From positions 212,504-276,503 of the forward strand of contig JBBHKE010003490.1 of assembly GCA_037447655.1 (NCBI GenBank): DNA of 64,000 bases. Reading direction: 5' to 3'. This document shows, piece by piece, positions 10,056-20,850 of this stretch (position 1 is its first letter; every line of letters starts with the position of its first letter). The position numbers and the translations under genes are program-made. Origin of the DNA: Zygnema cylindricum. Its lineage: Eukaryota; Streptophyta; Zygnematophyceae; Zygnematales; Zygnemataceae. The notes beneath the pieces were generated by a model. The model was given only the letters and a program-made list of their open reading frames with translations. It did no database searches and was not told the origin of the DNA.

Positions 10056-11112
10056 CAGAAAGGATCTTTACAATAAAATAAAATTGAGTGCAAATGCCAG
10101 TATAAGCATAAACGATAAAACACACACAAGAGAAAGATAACCCAACGGAAGCCAATATATTCCACGGAGAACTTTTCTCACATAATTTCCTCACACCCTC
10201 AAAATAGTCTCACTTCTAACTCCTCTTAATCATATAAAAGATAATCTTCACTTATCTCCTCTAACTCCTCAAGAAACAACACAAAGCTATCAAACTCCGT
10301 TAACTCCTTGAACTCCTTCATAATCTACAAGGAGGATCCACTCTTGCCAAATTGATTGATAAAAATCTCTCTCTCACTACGCCTCAATATACTCTTATAA
10401 GACGCAAGTAACAACACCAACCAAACCGTATATGTCATACGCACTAAACGCCTACCAATGAAACTACACCAATACGTAACATAACAAAGTACACGAAAGT
10501 ACTTTCAAACATAATCAACTACAAAAGACTTGACCAACCTCAAACTAAATCCGAATAAGTATTACATGCACAGAGTGCGCATTGGTCAAAGAACAATCGT
10601 ACAATGAATCACACGGAATCAAGTACAAAGTCACCTCAAAGTATCAATGCTTTTCGTACATGATCAAAAGGAACGTAAGCGAACGTCAACCAAAACTCCA
10701 CCACAAAGTAAAACGATATCGGTTGTACAATGTACGCCGCTGCCGAAACTCCGCATTGAACCGAAATAGAATCGTGCGTCGTGACGCGAAAATTCGTCAA
10801 ATCTCGCGGACTCCCGATTCACTCAAATGAAACGTCAAGACTTCAACCGAATTCCCAAGTACCAAAGTACAAACTTAACCAATCAGACGCGGCGCATGAA
10901 ACGCGTGCCGACAACATACTACGAAAGAGTACTACCTCACCAAAAGACCACTACGATCACTGCGACAAAAACCCGAAAATTGACCGGGACCCTCTGTACA
11001 TACCCTTCGAATAAGACAAGACACATAACTCCGACGAACAAAATCAGCACTTAAACAAGACGTAAATTGACACGCGACGCTAATGAAAAATCCCACAATG
11101 TAAAACCTAACA
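10056..11112 (+). mobile_element. LTR copy, family D (probably solo)
   Basis: Matches the LTR at 22129-24622 along its whole length once the non-LTR insertion in the latter is removed. Shared landmarks are 'aggatctttaca' at the left, 'cacacacaagaga', 'ccaatatattccac', the 'ctcctctaactcct' tract, and the right end 'gtaaaacctaaca'. The left terminal TG is lost here. No retroelement internal domain was found in the expected position on either side, so a solo LTR is likely. This copy shows the uninterrupted target of the non-LTR insertion, at about 10670-10680. Confidence 0.65.
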
Positions 11113-11317
11113 ATAAGGTGATTTCCGAAGTCGCCATCCAAATCATTCACGTCAAACTACACATTTTGAATCCTTCATATATACATCTCATTTTCTAATT
11201 ATCTATTTATAAATTTTTTTTGTAGGCCCATTTGATAAACCTGTTGTTTACCTCCTTCTTTCAAGTGTCCAAAAAGAGATGGGCGAAAATTGTGGTGGGT
11301 ATGTTTCTATTGTCCAT

Positions 11318-12323
11318 AGCCTATTTCATCCATGGATTACTTTCGGAAGAACCACAGACTACCACCAAAAATTGCTTGTTTCAGACAACACACATTACTT
11401 CACAATAAATAAACTCACCTCAAATTGCAACAAGATACATTATGCGATAGATATTGCAAAATACCAAAGTCAAAGCCAAATCCACCAAGGAATCTAGAAG
11501 ATACAAGCTCCAAATTTTCCCAAAAACAGTTGACATCTTATCAAATTAACCAGGTAAACTTCTCACAGAATTCTACAAAGATAATAGAACAAACTAAAAC
11601 TACACACACATATAGTTTTTATATCATAAAATTTATTCTTAGAGTTTCACATCAAAAAATCAATCAGAGTGATCACACCAACAGGGCAAAGTTTCAGAAA
11701 AAGAGCTTGCCATTATTTTGATAAAACTTGACAATGATACTACATTAAACTAAGTCCTGCAAGTTATACTCACAGAGTAGCCAACTAAGTCCTACACTAA
11801 TCCTAGTGCAACACTTGTACTATATATGATTAAAATATTGTATGTCTAATATACTTGAGGTACGTCCAAACTCTAATTGCTACTTTCCAAACCCTAATTG
11901 CTTTTTGCCGCTAATAGAACAGTGAAACACTAATTTATAATGTGCAAAAGACGAAACGTTATTGCTCCAAATATTTACACCGACACCAAATCTTATGTTG
12001 AGTAAGTCAACGTGAGTCCTCGAATTTTTCGAAAGCATTTGGGATGTCCAAAACTACATCGTGTGATTTGACGCGATTTCGCGTCCTCCTCGATGAAAAT
12101 AACGGCGGCCTTTGTCCGCCGATTGTAGATTTTATTTGGCACCTTTTATGTCGCGCCACATGGTCCCAAAGTCCACTTGACAAAAGCGACATCAACCAAC
12201 CAAATTTTCTTCGTACCGCGACCTCGTCTTTCGCCATAAATGCGCAGATTAAAACTTCGCACGAAACGTCCTGTGCGCACAAAATGTCGCGTACGCACGA
12301 AACTAACTTTCCAAAATCAACAC
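11318..12323 (-). mobile_element. Second Copia LTR and leader copy (minus strand)
   Basis: On the minus strand a G-rich tract (about 12324-12331) is followed by TGTTG, then the same 'agtttcgtgcgtacg' and 'ttgacgcgatttcgcgtcc' blocks as the copy at 5531-6806, then a leader reaching a gag start at about 11333 (MDEIGYGQ followed at once by a stop). It is more diverged from the other two leaders than they are from each other. It lies 3' of the Gag at 13479-14300, so it could be that element's 3' LTR fused to leader sequence of a further copy. Confidence 0.5.
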
Positions 12324-12339
12324 TCCCCCGAAAATTTAG

Positions 12340-13478
12340 TTTCGTGCATCCATAAGGCCACGTCACTAGCTGTCACACACGCCATCAGTTGTTACACGTC
12401 TCCTCCATCTGCCTCCTTCAACTGAACCCACAGACTGCCTCCAACGAAGTTCCCCCTTGTTCCACCAATGTTTCCGCTACCTTCATATACCTTTTAAATT
12501 TCAATATATATATATTTTTTATTTTATGATTAAATTTTCAAATCAAATTCCCACATTGAATTTCATATAGTACTTTTTTCGGATATTTGGTTCAAACTTC
12601 GTCCGTCCAACTCTGTGAGTCTGTTCGTTCGATATTTAACACGTGTATGTGCGCGTTGGTGACATTCCAAAGTCCCTGCACAGTCCTCATATTTTGACGA
12701 ATATGACGTGTGTCCCGTAGAAGTACAATACACTCTTTTGTACTAAGGCAAGTGTCAAACTAATTAATGTAATTATTAGAAGGACTTAGACTAATAGTAT
12801 TCTAAGTCATAAAAACTCCCCTCACAACCTCGTCTACTGAGGATTAAAGCTTTTAAACTCAACACTCCCCTAAATCTTTAGACTTAGTACTTCACTCCGT
12901 CTGCAAATCTTTCTACTCTATTAGAGGTACATACAAAAAGCAAGGACTCATAAAATTATTTAGAGTTGGAGATTCCCTCTCACAACCTCAACTACTAAAC
13001 ACCTCAACCACAACCAAAAATTTACAAAAACAACACTCTTCCTAAGTTTTGGATTTGTTAATTTTTAAGCATTCATACATTGGCAAATCTAAGACTTTGT
13101 TGGAATTTCAGTCACCATACCAGCCACTCCAATTTTTATCCCGTTTAAATAATGAGTTTCCCATGGAATCTGTCAGTTTCCCCCCAAAAAAAAAATGGCA
13201 TTTCTAGTCTTTGTGTGGTCGCCTTTGGAGCTGGTTTCTTCTCCAGCTGGTCTTCTTTAATTTGTATCTTCTTTTTGTTTTCTTTGTACATTCTGGTCTC
13301 CACATAGACTTTGTACCTCTTCCATTGGTTGCCTCCCAATTACCTCTATAAAGTATGATTCTTCTCACTAATTTTTGGTCTTTTTCCGTAGTTTTATCAC
13401 TCCTCTGTGGAGTTATTATCCTAAAGGTTTTCTTTTTTATTCCTTTGCATTTCAACGGCACTATTCTCTTTCTATTTT
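12340..13478 (-). other. Region between Gag and LTR, pol absent
   Basis: This stretch lies where protease, integrase and reverse transcriptase would be in a complete Copia element; none of their motifs was seen. Three 'aacactc-cc' phrases at 12320, 12860 and 13030 resemble one another and may be repeated 3' end fragments. An 85-codon lysine-rich minus frame at 13204-13461 is not recognised. Confidence 0.45.
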
Positions 13479-14300
13479 CTATTTGTGTTTCCCATTTTGT
13501 GCCAATCCACCATTTTTTCTCTCATCATTCTCCTCTCTTACTCGGTTGTTGTCCCATCCATCTCTGAATTTTCCTGTATCACATGCACTTTTATATGATG
13601 GACATACCCTGAAGGTATGTCCTAAATCATTACAGTAAAAACAATTCTTAAGTCCATTTCCGGATTCCCTTTTACTTCTAATATTATGAAACAGAGACTT
13701 CGAGACCTCCATATTCCTCTCAAAAAACTTCTTCCAGTCTTCTTCATCTAGCACTATGCGGATTGCTTGACTTAAGGTCCAATCCCTTTTATCAATTTGA
13801 GCTATTCTATTTGATGCATCTCTATAGTCACTAGGTAATCCTCTCATTAATAAAACAACTTGTTGATCATCTGTAAAGCATCCTCCTGCCAAAGCATTTT
13901 CTGCAAACAATCTTTCTATACCAATACAATATTCCACCATGCTTCCGCCTACATACTTATATCCAAAAAGTTTAGTGGCACTACTAAACCAGTGATACAC
14001 AGAAGTCTCTGAATACCTACATTCTAGGCATTTCCAAAATTCAGCTGCATTTTTCAACTTTAGATATGTCATTACCAGTTTCTCAGTCAAGGAGTTCTTG
14101 ATAACCCTTAGACACTCACGGTTCTTCTTTTCCCATCCACTTGATGTTTCGGCCAAGGTCCCATCCACCACATCCATTAGTTCCATCATCTCGAAGTAGC
14201 TCTCGAGCACACACTTCCAGTAGTGATAGTTAGATCCATCAAATATGGGTAGCCATGGGCGTGGGCCCATAACCTGTTGTCCATAGCCTATTTCAGCCAT
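13479..14300 (-). CDS. Copia-type Gag, 273 codons
   Basis: An uninterrupted frame begins with ATG at 14300 and reads MAEIGYGQQVMGPRPWLPIFDG. It has the N-terminal Gag core with SNYHYWK, the mid-region LMRGLPSDYRDA segment, and a C-terminal zinc knuckle CFYCNDLGHTFRVC (CX2CX4HX4C) at about residue 218-231. It ends soon after the knuckle with a basic tail, without any protease, so it stands as a Gag-only protein. The leader upstream (14301-14717) is nearly identical to that at 5557-6010. The frame is open, unlike those of its neighbours, so it may be younger or maintained for trans-mobilisation; that is inference. Confidence 0.8.
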   Translation of the reverse strand: MAEIGYGQQVMGPRPWLPIFDGSNYHYWKCVLESYFEMMELMDVVDGTLAETSSGWEKKNRECLRVIKNSLTEKLVMTYLKLKNAAEFWKCLECRYSETSVYHWFSSATKLFGYKYVGGSMVEYCIGIERLFAENALAGGCFTDDQQVVLLMRGLPSDYRDASNRIAQIDKRDWTLSQAIRIVLDEEDWKKFFERNMEVSKSLFHNIRSKRESGNGLKNCFYCNDLGHTFRVCPSYKSACDTGKFRDGWDNNRVREENDERKNGGLAQNGKHK

Positions 14301-14717
14301 GGATTACTCACGGAAGACACCCACAGACTACCCCAAAACAGCTGTGTTTCAGACAGCACGGATTACTCCACAGTAAACAAAATCACCTCAAACTGCAGAA
14401 ATATGCAGTATACCATAGAAAATATAAACTCCCAAAGTTACAGCCAAATCCACCAAGGAATCTAGAAGATATAAGCTCCAGAGTTTCCCAAAAACAGCCG
14501 ACAACTTCTCAAACTAACCAAGTAGACTTCCCACAGAAATCTACAGAATTGACAAAACAAAATTAAACTTTACACACATATATTTTGTAGGTCAACGAAT
14601 ATCTCTGCAAAGTTTCATACAAAAAAATCAATCAGGGTGATCACACCATCAGGTCAAAGTTGCAGAAAAACAGTCTGCCATGACTTTGATAAACTTAACT
14701 GTGATAGTAAAAATAAT
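14301..14717 (-). other. Copia leader, third copy
   Basis: Nearly identical to 5557-6010, with shared landmarks 'ggaagacacccacagac', 'aaatccaccaaggaat' and 'gggtgatcacacca'. It ends at about 14760 where it abuts the 3' end of another decayed Gag, so the LTR that should follow has been lost or replaced. Confidence 0.6.
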
Positions 14718-15597
14718 CTAAGTCCTACAAGTTATACTTAATCTACTGAGTCCTACACTAATCCTAGAGCTACAATTGTCACTAAATGAATAGTGAAAAA
14801 CTATTTTAAACTGCGCTACTGTATCCATGACCCTTCTCATAACAATAGAAACAAGTAGTAGTAGATGGCCTATTCTGCCTCTGATTGAATTGATTCTCAT
14901 TCTGGTTAAACTGATTCCTAATTTGATTAAACTAATTTCGTTTGTCAAAGTCTGTTGCAAATGCTTCAACCTTTTCTTCTCCCTCAAGGATTTTAGTATT
15001 TGTTTCTTCCTCCAATATAAGATTATACTCTAACTGAAATGACCAGCTAGTTTAATCATGGCTCTTTAATTGAACAGACACACCCTTCATGCTACTAGTG
15101 AGACCTCTAATAAGCAAAGTTGCCTGTTGAAACTCAGGAAATGACCCCCAAGCACAAGAGTGAGCATCAATGAGCTCGCGATAATTGTCACAATACTCAA
15201 CCATAGTTCCCCCCGTGTATTTGTATCCCCAAATTTTTCCAGCCACCAAGAGCTCCTCCTAAACATTCGCTTTCTCAAAAGCGGATTTGAGTGATGTCCA
15301 AATCTCTTTCGCCTTCTTCATTTTCAGTCGAGACATTACCAAATTTTCTAAAATACAAAGAATTAGATTGTTCCTTGCCATTGAATTATTCTTCGCCCAA
15401 GTTGGATCTGTTTCATCAAGGGAGCCATCCAAGACCCCCAATAAGTCAACAATTTCAAACGACGATTCAACCATCGCCGCCGAGTACGCATACTTTTGGC
15501 CATTGAAAATAAGAATTCTTGACGAAAGGCCCATAACGTGTTGTTCTACAACCACCGTTGCAGGCGGAGAACCAACAGTAGTAGTGGAAGTAGACAT
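14718..15597 (-). pseudogene. Decayed Copia Gag
   Basis: Starts MSTSTTTVGSPPATV at 15597 and follows the Gag at 7708-9387 closely (QHVMGLSSRILIF, DGSLDETDPTW, KIWGYKYTGGTM, LIRGLTSSMKG). In-frame stops occur at 15259-15261, just before 15052, and within the FDKRN-FNQ region. The zinc knuckle begins CFYCYEKGH but its last cysteine is missing. It is clearly inactive and older than the intact Gag at 13479-14300. Confidence 0.8.
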
Positions 15598-16144
15598 GAA
15601 AAAAATCAGAAACTATCAAAGTACCTACTCCATAGCAAATTTAGAACTGACACAAAATATGACTCAAAAAGCCACTATGCTTCAAATTTGCCACAGTGAT
15701 ACACAATACAGTAAAATGACAATTCCCAATATTGCAGCCCAAATGACTCGGTAAACCATAAGATATGATGTCTGGAAGTTTCCCAAAAACTTTCCTTAGA
15801 AAATCATATTCCCAAAACTAGATAATAACAAAATTGGCTAAGTCCTAAGTTATATACTCACAATGTGTATCTACTGATCTACACTAATTCGGGTAACCAT
15901 TAATACGGTTATTATCCTGACTTACGACAAAGCATCCTACCCGTACGTCACTGTACCTAAAAACCCTAATTACTATTTTTTAAAAAACTGATTAATGGAA
16001 TACTATTTTTTATCACACTAAACTACAAACTAATGTTATTCTGATGTTTACAGACATTGAACCGTACACTTGAGGAAAAAAACCGTACACTTGACGAAAT
16101 AAAAAAATCTTACAATCATAAGGGAAAAACCTTTACATGTTTAG
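15598..16144. other. Copia leader remnant and AT-rich sequence
   Basis: Positions 15598-15900 keep the 'actaagtcctaagttatatactc' theme seen in the other Copia leaders, in diverged form. Beyond 15900 nothing specific was recognised. Confidence 0.4.
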
Positions 16145-16330
16145 GTGGCAAATGGTCATAAGTCCACATTAGATTTACAAACTGACACAATTGAAGTTGA
16201 TATCAAATGTCATAAAATTAAAGTTGTGTGTGAAATAATGAATTTGGGTAGTGAGGGGCTAATACTCGAAAAGCCTTGGTTAACTAACATAACCCTCAAA
16301 TTAATTGGGAAACTAACACCTTTAGAGTGA
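16145..16330 (+). pseudogene. Retropepsin-like fragment
   Basis: A 61-codon frame contains IKVVCEIMNLGSEGLILEKPWL, reminiscent of the C-terminal part of Ty3/Gypsy-type aspartic proteases, where a (D/E)-x-I/L-L-G-x-P-W-L motif is common. The catalytic D-T/S-G is not present. No reverse transcriptase follows. Assignment is tentative. Confidence 0.3.
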
Positions 16331-16620
16331 AGTCTGAAAACGGTTGGAAGGTTTTGCAAGCATTACCTTAAAAAAAGTTGCATAAGAATCATATAAATAA
16401 CATAACCAAGTTGGGGGTGGAAGGATTGATTTCCGCTAAACAATTTAAAAAAGAATTTAAAAGATATAAAATGTTGAAAAGAGGTAATTAATAGTTCACT
16501 TCCCTATTTTAGTTTCGCTTTAAAGAAAGAGAGTGAGGACCAAAGGCGCGACATGGCTGCCGCCATATTTAGAAAGTGGCAGCTTTTGAAGTAAACGGTA
16601 TTTTGCTAAAATGATGACTA

Positions 16621-16690
16621 AGTCTAGGTTTGAACCTGAGACCTCTAGATTCCCTATAGCTTAACGCCTTAACCATTAATGCATTACGAA
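16621..16690 (-). repeat. tRNA-derived promoter, probable SINE head or tRNA relic
   Basis: On the minus strand ATGGTTAAGGCG matches the D-arm (A-box region) of plant leucine/serine-type tRNAs. After about 35 bases, GGTTCAAACCT matches the B-box (GGTTCRANNCC). The acceptor stem does not pair, so it is not a functional tRNA. The internal polymerase III promoter layout fits a tRNA-derived SINE, but no body or tail was delimited. Confidence 0.4.
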
Positions 16691-17016
16691 ACGATACATG
16701 TGATGGGTTTCATAAATATATAAACATTAACGCAACAGCTAATTAACACCAGACTAACCAAAAGGAGCAATTCTTGCATGTACGCGAATCTGAACCGTGT
16801 AAAATATGTTTTGATCGGATGGTCGGCATTATAGCCGCCACGCGAAGTGAGCTTTTGGCGGCATACGGAGATAGCGTCACGCGGTGCCACGTAGCGCCAC
16901 ATTATTTGATACCGGAGAAGATGGGAGGAGGAACCATGGCTTCTGATTTGACAGGTGTCACCTTGTGGACCTTGTCGTACAATGGTCGTACAATAAGTAC
17001 ATCGCCCATTGTAGCT
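16691..17016. other. No gene seen
   Basis: Unassigned sequence with an 85-codon open frame (16774-17031) lacking recognisable motifs. A 'gccgccacgcgaagtgagcttttggcggc' imperfect inverted repeat lies near 16833. Confidence 0.35.
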
Positions 17017-17349
17017 TCTTGTACTATATAGTGTTCCTATTGGACTAGGGTTTAGTATTAGGTAGTCGTGAGTAGGCAGAGCGAGACTTAGTAATATTTA
17101 GGTACCTCTCTCTCTAAGAGAGCTTGTAACTATAAATGTCATCTTTGACCAGCCATAACTTACTGCTCAGGGGAGCAAATTCAGTGATTCTTTTTGCGTT
17201 TGACTCAGGGGAGTCTTCTCCTCACAGGGGTGAGAGTGGTCAGAATATTTGTGTGCCTGGGCGGCGCTTCTTCAGCGGGAAAGTAGAAGGGGCAAATATT
17301 ATCCTAGAGGCTTTACATAGGCTGCTCATTCTGTGGGTCAATGGAGACC
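17017..17349 (+). mobile_element. LTR-like repeat with inverted partner at 31747-32087
   Basis: The block starting 'cttcttgtactatatag' and ending 'gtgggtcaatggagacc' is repeated in inverse orientation at 31747-32087 with few changes. It lies just upstream of a Gag-like frame, which fits a 5' LTR or U5 and leader. A TG start is present at TGTACT; the CA end is not placed with certainty. Confidence 0.55.
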
Positions 17350-17889
17350 ACATAAATTCAGGTTATGGGCCCACCCTCTAGGGTGCCCATATTTTATGGA
17401 TCACACTTTCTTTATTGGGAACTGATGATGGAGAAAGAACTATTTGAGAAGCATCTATGGGGCATAGTGTCTGGACAAATTCGATGCCCACCTCCACCTG
17501 GGTTTGGAGGGACACGTTTTTGTGGCACCTCCGCCTCTACAGTTGGTAGAACAAGTGCCACCATCACCGAGGATGAAGATGAGGAAGGAGAGGAGATTGT
17601 CATAGAAGGAAAAAAGGGAGGAGTTGCAACTCAAGTGACACCATTGCCGAAGGCGATACCGGCAGCAACACCACCAAAAACGGCGACAAGGGTTCAGACC
17701 GAAAGATCAGAGTATGAAAAGTGGAACTACAAAGACAAGGTTGCTAAGCTCTTAATTCTTAAAAGTGTAGCAAATGGCATTGCCATTCCCCTTATAAACT
17801 GTAATCCAAAAAGCACTTCAAAAACAAAAAAATCAGTATTACCTAGTGAAATAAAGCAGGGCCACTTCAAGTTGGTAGGAAAAAATTGA
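17350..17889 (+). pseudogene. Copia-like Gag fragment (plus strand)
   Basis: The frame from 17365 reads MGPPSRVPIFYGSHFLYWE, matching the VMG-x-x-S/R-x-P-I-F-x-G-x-x-x-x-Y-W start of the other Gag copies, here in the opposite orientation. A divergent acidic stretch (DEDEEGEE) and a KWNYKDKVAKLLILKSV segment, similar to the mid-Gag region, follow. It stops at 17887-17889 without a zinc knuckle. A truncated or rearranged Gag is the best reading. Confidence 0.5.
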
Positions 17890-18237
17890 ACATGTTTATG
17901 AAACTAAAACATCAAACAAATACATAGTGAAGGGGGAGGTTTTGCGGCGTGTAATACGTGTTTCATAGTTTATCAATACAAGTCAACAAAAGGTACTTCA
18001 ACAATTAACACTCACACATGTTCAGCTTTGGCCAACACGGATAGTTCGAGAGGACTTCTTTGTAAGTTCCTTTCAATCACGCAGGCGAAAATGAGTGACC
18101 GAATTTTTTTTGCGAAAATGGTGGCGTTGATTTGTTGCGAGGACTTTCGACCATTTTTAAGTTGGTTTCCACGATTTTTTTGGTGAGATCGATGACGAAA
18201 ATTACGTTTTTATTACCACCAACAAAAAAACGCTTGG
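17890..18237 (+). other. Probable decayed hAT transposase body
   Basis: No continuous frame. Its position just upstream of the transposase C-terminal domain suggests degenerate transposase sequence, but no motif was confirmed. Confidence 0.25.
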
Positions 18238-18529
18238 TAGTGACGAATTAAAACGTTATTATTTAAAATTAATGAACGAGGAAAGATTGAACTTTAACAT
18301 ACTTGAATGGTGGGAAAAAAAAATAGATGTACTTGCGAAAAAAATAGGATTTCCTATTTTAGCCAGTGTTGCTAGATCTATTCTAGCTATTCCGGCTTTT
18401 AGTTCCATGTCTGAATGCAATTTTTCAGATGCCGGGAATACAATAACAAACAAAAGGAGCTCCCTAGCGGCTTGAATGATTAGTGATTTTTTTTCTATTA
18501 GATCCAACCGAAATCTTTTAAATGCATAA
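18238..18529 (+). pseudogene. hAT transposase C-terminal dimerisation domain
   Basis: The plus-strand frame reads SDELKRYYLKLMNEER, then FNILEWWEKK, then ASVARSILAIPAFSSMSECN, then NTITNKRSSLAA. This is the conserved order of the hAT family dimerisation domain (ILxWW, A-R-D/S-I-L-A-I-P, S-x-S-E, K-R-S-S-L). An in-frame TGA at 18473-18475 cuts it, but the frame continues for 17 codons to TAA at 18527-18529. The upstream catalytic region is not readable. It is enclosed by the hAT ends at 4607 and 21374 and is the best candidate for that element's own transposase. Confidence 0.8.
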
Positions 18530-18928
18530 TTTTTTGTTTTGTTTTGTATTCTAATTATTGTTTTTTAGTTAGTATTATTTACATGTATATTTGTTTCTTT
18601 GATTTTTTTTTGTATTTTACAATTTTTCTAGTGTTTATCTTATTTTTTTCTTAAACCGGAATGTTTATTTTACCAAATTACCAAAGCGGTGTATTAATTC
18701 CACATTTAGATTTATAGATTTTGTGTAATTTTTAAGCTTGAGGTTGAGATTTTGTATAATAAAGTCGAAAATAGGACGAGGTTGTGATTTGATTATTTTT
18801 ATATTTGATACTTTTAATCATTTTTTGGATTTTATGCTTATTAATTAAAGACGTGGACTATAACCTACTACATCTACCACGTCTCCTTGCAAAAAATAGT
18901 ATTATAAATCATAATTTTCCATTAACAG
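18530..18928. other. 3' flank of the transposase, no gene
   Basis: T-rich sequence with runs such as ttttttttgtattttac; nothing coding. It leads directly into the nested miniature elements at 18929. Confidence 0.5.
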
Positions 18929-19839
18929 TACACTGCGAACCTTAAGTAGCGTTATCAACGCTAATTCCGTCACCACGAATTTTGACCCAAAAACCTTAAA
19001 AAGAGTAAATAACTCTAAAATTTTCTTTACGTTATTTAATGTATTTTTCAAATCAGCGTTAACACTATACACCGCGAATCGTCATAAGTGTCAATAAATC
19101 TAATTTGGGTTCTTAAATTTTTGATTTTTTTCCTCAAATAGGATATATGGATTTAATTTTTCCTTAGCTTTAATTAAGGTACCGTACAACATAGCGTAAA
19201 GAACAAAAATAAAATAAGATCTAAATAGCGTGGTGAACGGTCGATGTCAGACCGTACATAATTGTACCTTTTCAAGTGAAAAATTTACAAAAAATGAGTT
19301 AAATCGGACGCGCACGTATAGGAACGTGCGCTCAAAAAACGTGATTAGTCTGACACGTAAATTAGTTTGACATGTACGGATATTTAAATTTCACGACGGT
19401 GTACGATTTTTAATATTTTGTACGGATACATATATTAGTGTGTATAATCGGACGACGATTATTCTATTTTTGTTGTTCCCAATTTAGCATTAACGTCGAA
19501 ATTAGAATACACCTTTTAAAAAAATATAAAAAATCATACATTGCATCAATTACGTTAAATTTTCTTCAACCCTATTTAAACTTTGACACTAATAACGATT
19601 CACGGTGTAGTTTAGTACCATTTTAAATAGTGTGGCTTACGATATTTGTCTGACCGTGCAAAATTGTACCGTATTAACGAAAAAAGAACATAAAATGATT
19701 TAATACATGTCGTTATGATGTAACTGCGTTTTCACAAATTGCGTAGTGCAAACGTCATAATGGCGTGAAATTGTACGTTTGTCAGATTATATATGTGTAC
19801 CTAAATGATATATTTACGATAATTACGATTCGCTGTGTA
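18929..19839. mobile_element. Family A2 miniature element carrying a nested A1 copy
   Basis: The outer left end (tacactgcgaac at 18929) and right end (gattcgctgtgta at 19839) flank sequence that follows the complete copy at 34196-34692, including 'ctgaccgtgcaaaattgtac' and 'gtagtgcaaacgtcataa'. It is interrupted by a second element (19068-19609) with ends tacaccgcgaatcg and cgattcacggtgta, whose interior follows the A1 copy at 27941-28504. No coding capacity. Confidence 0.65.
19068..19609. mobile_element. Family A1 element nested in A2
   Basis: Terminal inverted repeats TACACCG(C/T)GAATCGT flank 542 bp. The interior shares 'gtcagaccgtac' and 'aacgtgcgctc' with the A1 copies at 27941 and 35350. 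Both ends are TA-flanked, which fits either a terminal TA or a TA target duplication. Confidence 0.6.
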
Positions 19840-20067
19840 ATAAATGCTTAACGCTAATAACAACGAGCGTTGTAATTGTGTGCTGGCGAGCACGGTTAGT
19901 CGCGAAAAATCGAGTCTCGGTTAACTTTTATTTTCGTAAACGCCGGTCAGTTAACGGTTAACAATTTTGGAGCGTGACATAACCCGGTCGGGCGTCGGTT
20001 ACTCAGATTTTGAAAAAAAAAAACGGTCGGTTTCGGGTATGTAAATTTTTGACTTTTGCAGCCTCTG
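19544..20067. repeat. Direct repeat, left copy (524 bp)
   Basis: Nearly identical to 20851-21374 with a constant offset of 1307 bp; the visible differences cluster in the last 45 bases. It includes the right half of the nested miniature elements and the right terminal region of the hAT element, whose last TIR bases are altered here (gcagcctctg rather than gcgacctctg). Confidence 0.9.
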
Positions 20068-20693
20068 AAGTGAATGGATGCGAGATGTGTTGTCAAGGGA
20101 GGCTGATTCAAAATCCTCTCCGCCTAAAGATACTGACCTTAACATCCTCTCGATTTAATTCACATCGATTTGTGTGGGCATGTCAAACTGGAAAGAATGG
20201 CGGGAAATATTTGTATCCTGGTCATCTTCATGATTGCTCTCCGTTTTCATGGATAATCTCCTTTAAAAAGGAGTCCAAAGCTTTTAAAAAGTTCAAGGCG
20301 TGGCAGAATTTTGTTGAACGCCAATGTGAGAGGAAATTTAAGTCAATCCAATAGGATAATGGAAGGGAATTTGTCGTGTTCCAGGTGTTTTACCGAAAAT
20401 GGGGAAAAAGGCACCAGTTTACAACACCTTACTCAGTTGAATCAAACGGAATTGTTAAAGGGAAAAAACAAACCCGTCAAGCATTGGTCTGTGCAACGCT
20501 ACATGGTTTCCGTCATTCAATGGCACTTTTGAAAAATGTTATTTTGACTGCAAATTACATATCTAATCGTTGTCTCACTTCAATTCTGGGTGATAAAACT
20601 CCTCACGATTTATGGTACGGCCAGAAGCCTACGCGTCTTCATCACCTACGGATTTGGGGATATCGCGCCACCATGCACGTGGAATCACAATAG
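20068..20693 (+). pseudogene. Copia integrase core fragment
   Basis: Readable Copia integrase: SKAFKKFKAWQNFVERQ, then a stop at 20352-20354, then DNGREFVVFQVF in the same frame, then HQFTTPYSVESNG and the NYISNRC and TPHDLWYGQKP motifs. The second catalytic aspartate (DNG) is present. The canonical glutamate after the S/Q-x-N-G motif is lysine here (NGIVKGKK). The first catalytic aspartate region is degraded. It lies between two direct repeats and lacks Gag, protease and reverse transcriptase. Confidence 0.8.
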
Positions 20694-20850
20694 AGGCGAG
20701 GAATGTTTAAACGCAACACCGTGCATTGCTATTAGTGTTAATATTAGTATTTTTTTTTTTTTTTTTGCCACTTAAAACATCTTTTCTCCGTACACAATTG
20801 TCGGATTTTTAATTTAAAACCGCCAATCAAAAGTCGAGAATGTTACCTTT
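20694..20850. other. Short spacer after the integrase fragment
   Basis: Contains a poly-T run at 20749-20766 and no coding signal. Confidence 0.5.

Noticed and set aside
12044-12355. 103-codon plus frame and 119-codon minus frame
   Set aside because: Both lie in the LTR and leader repeat; they are not conserved as frames in the copy at 5531-6806.
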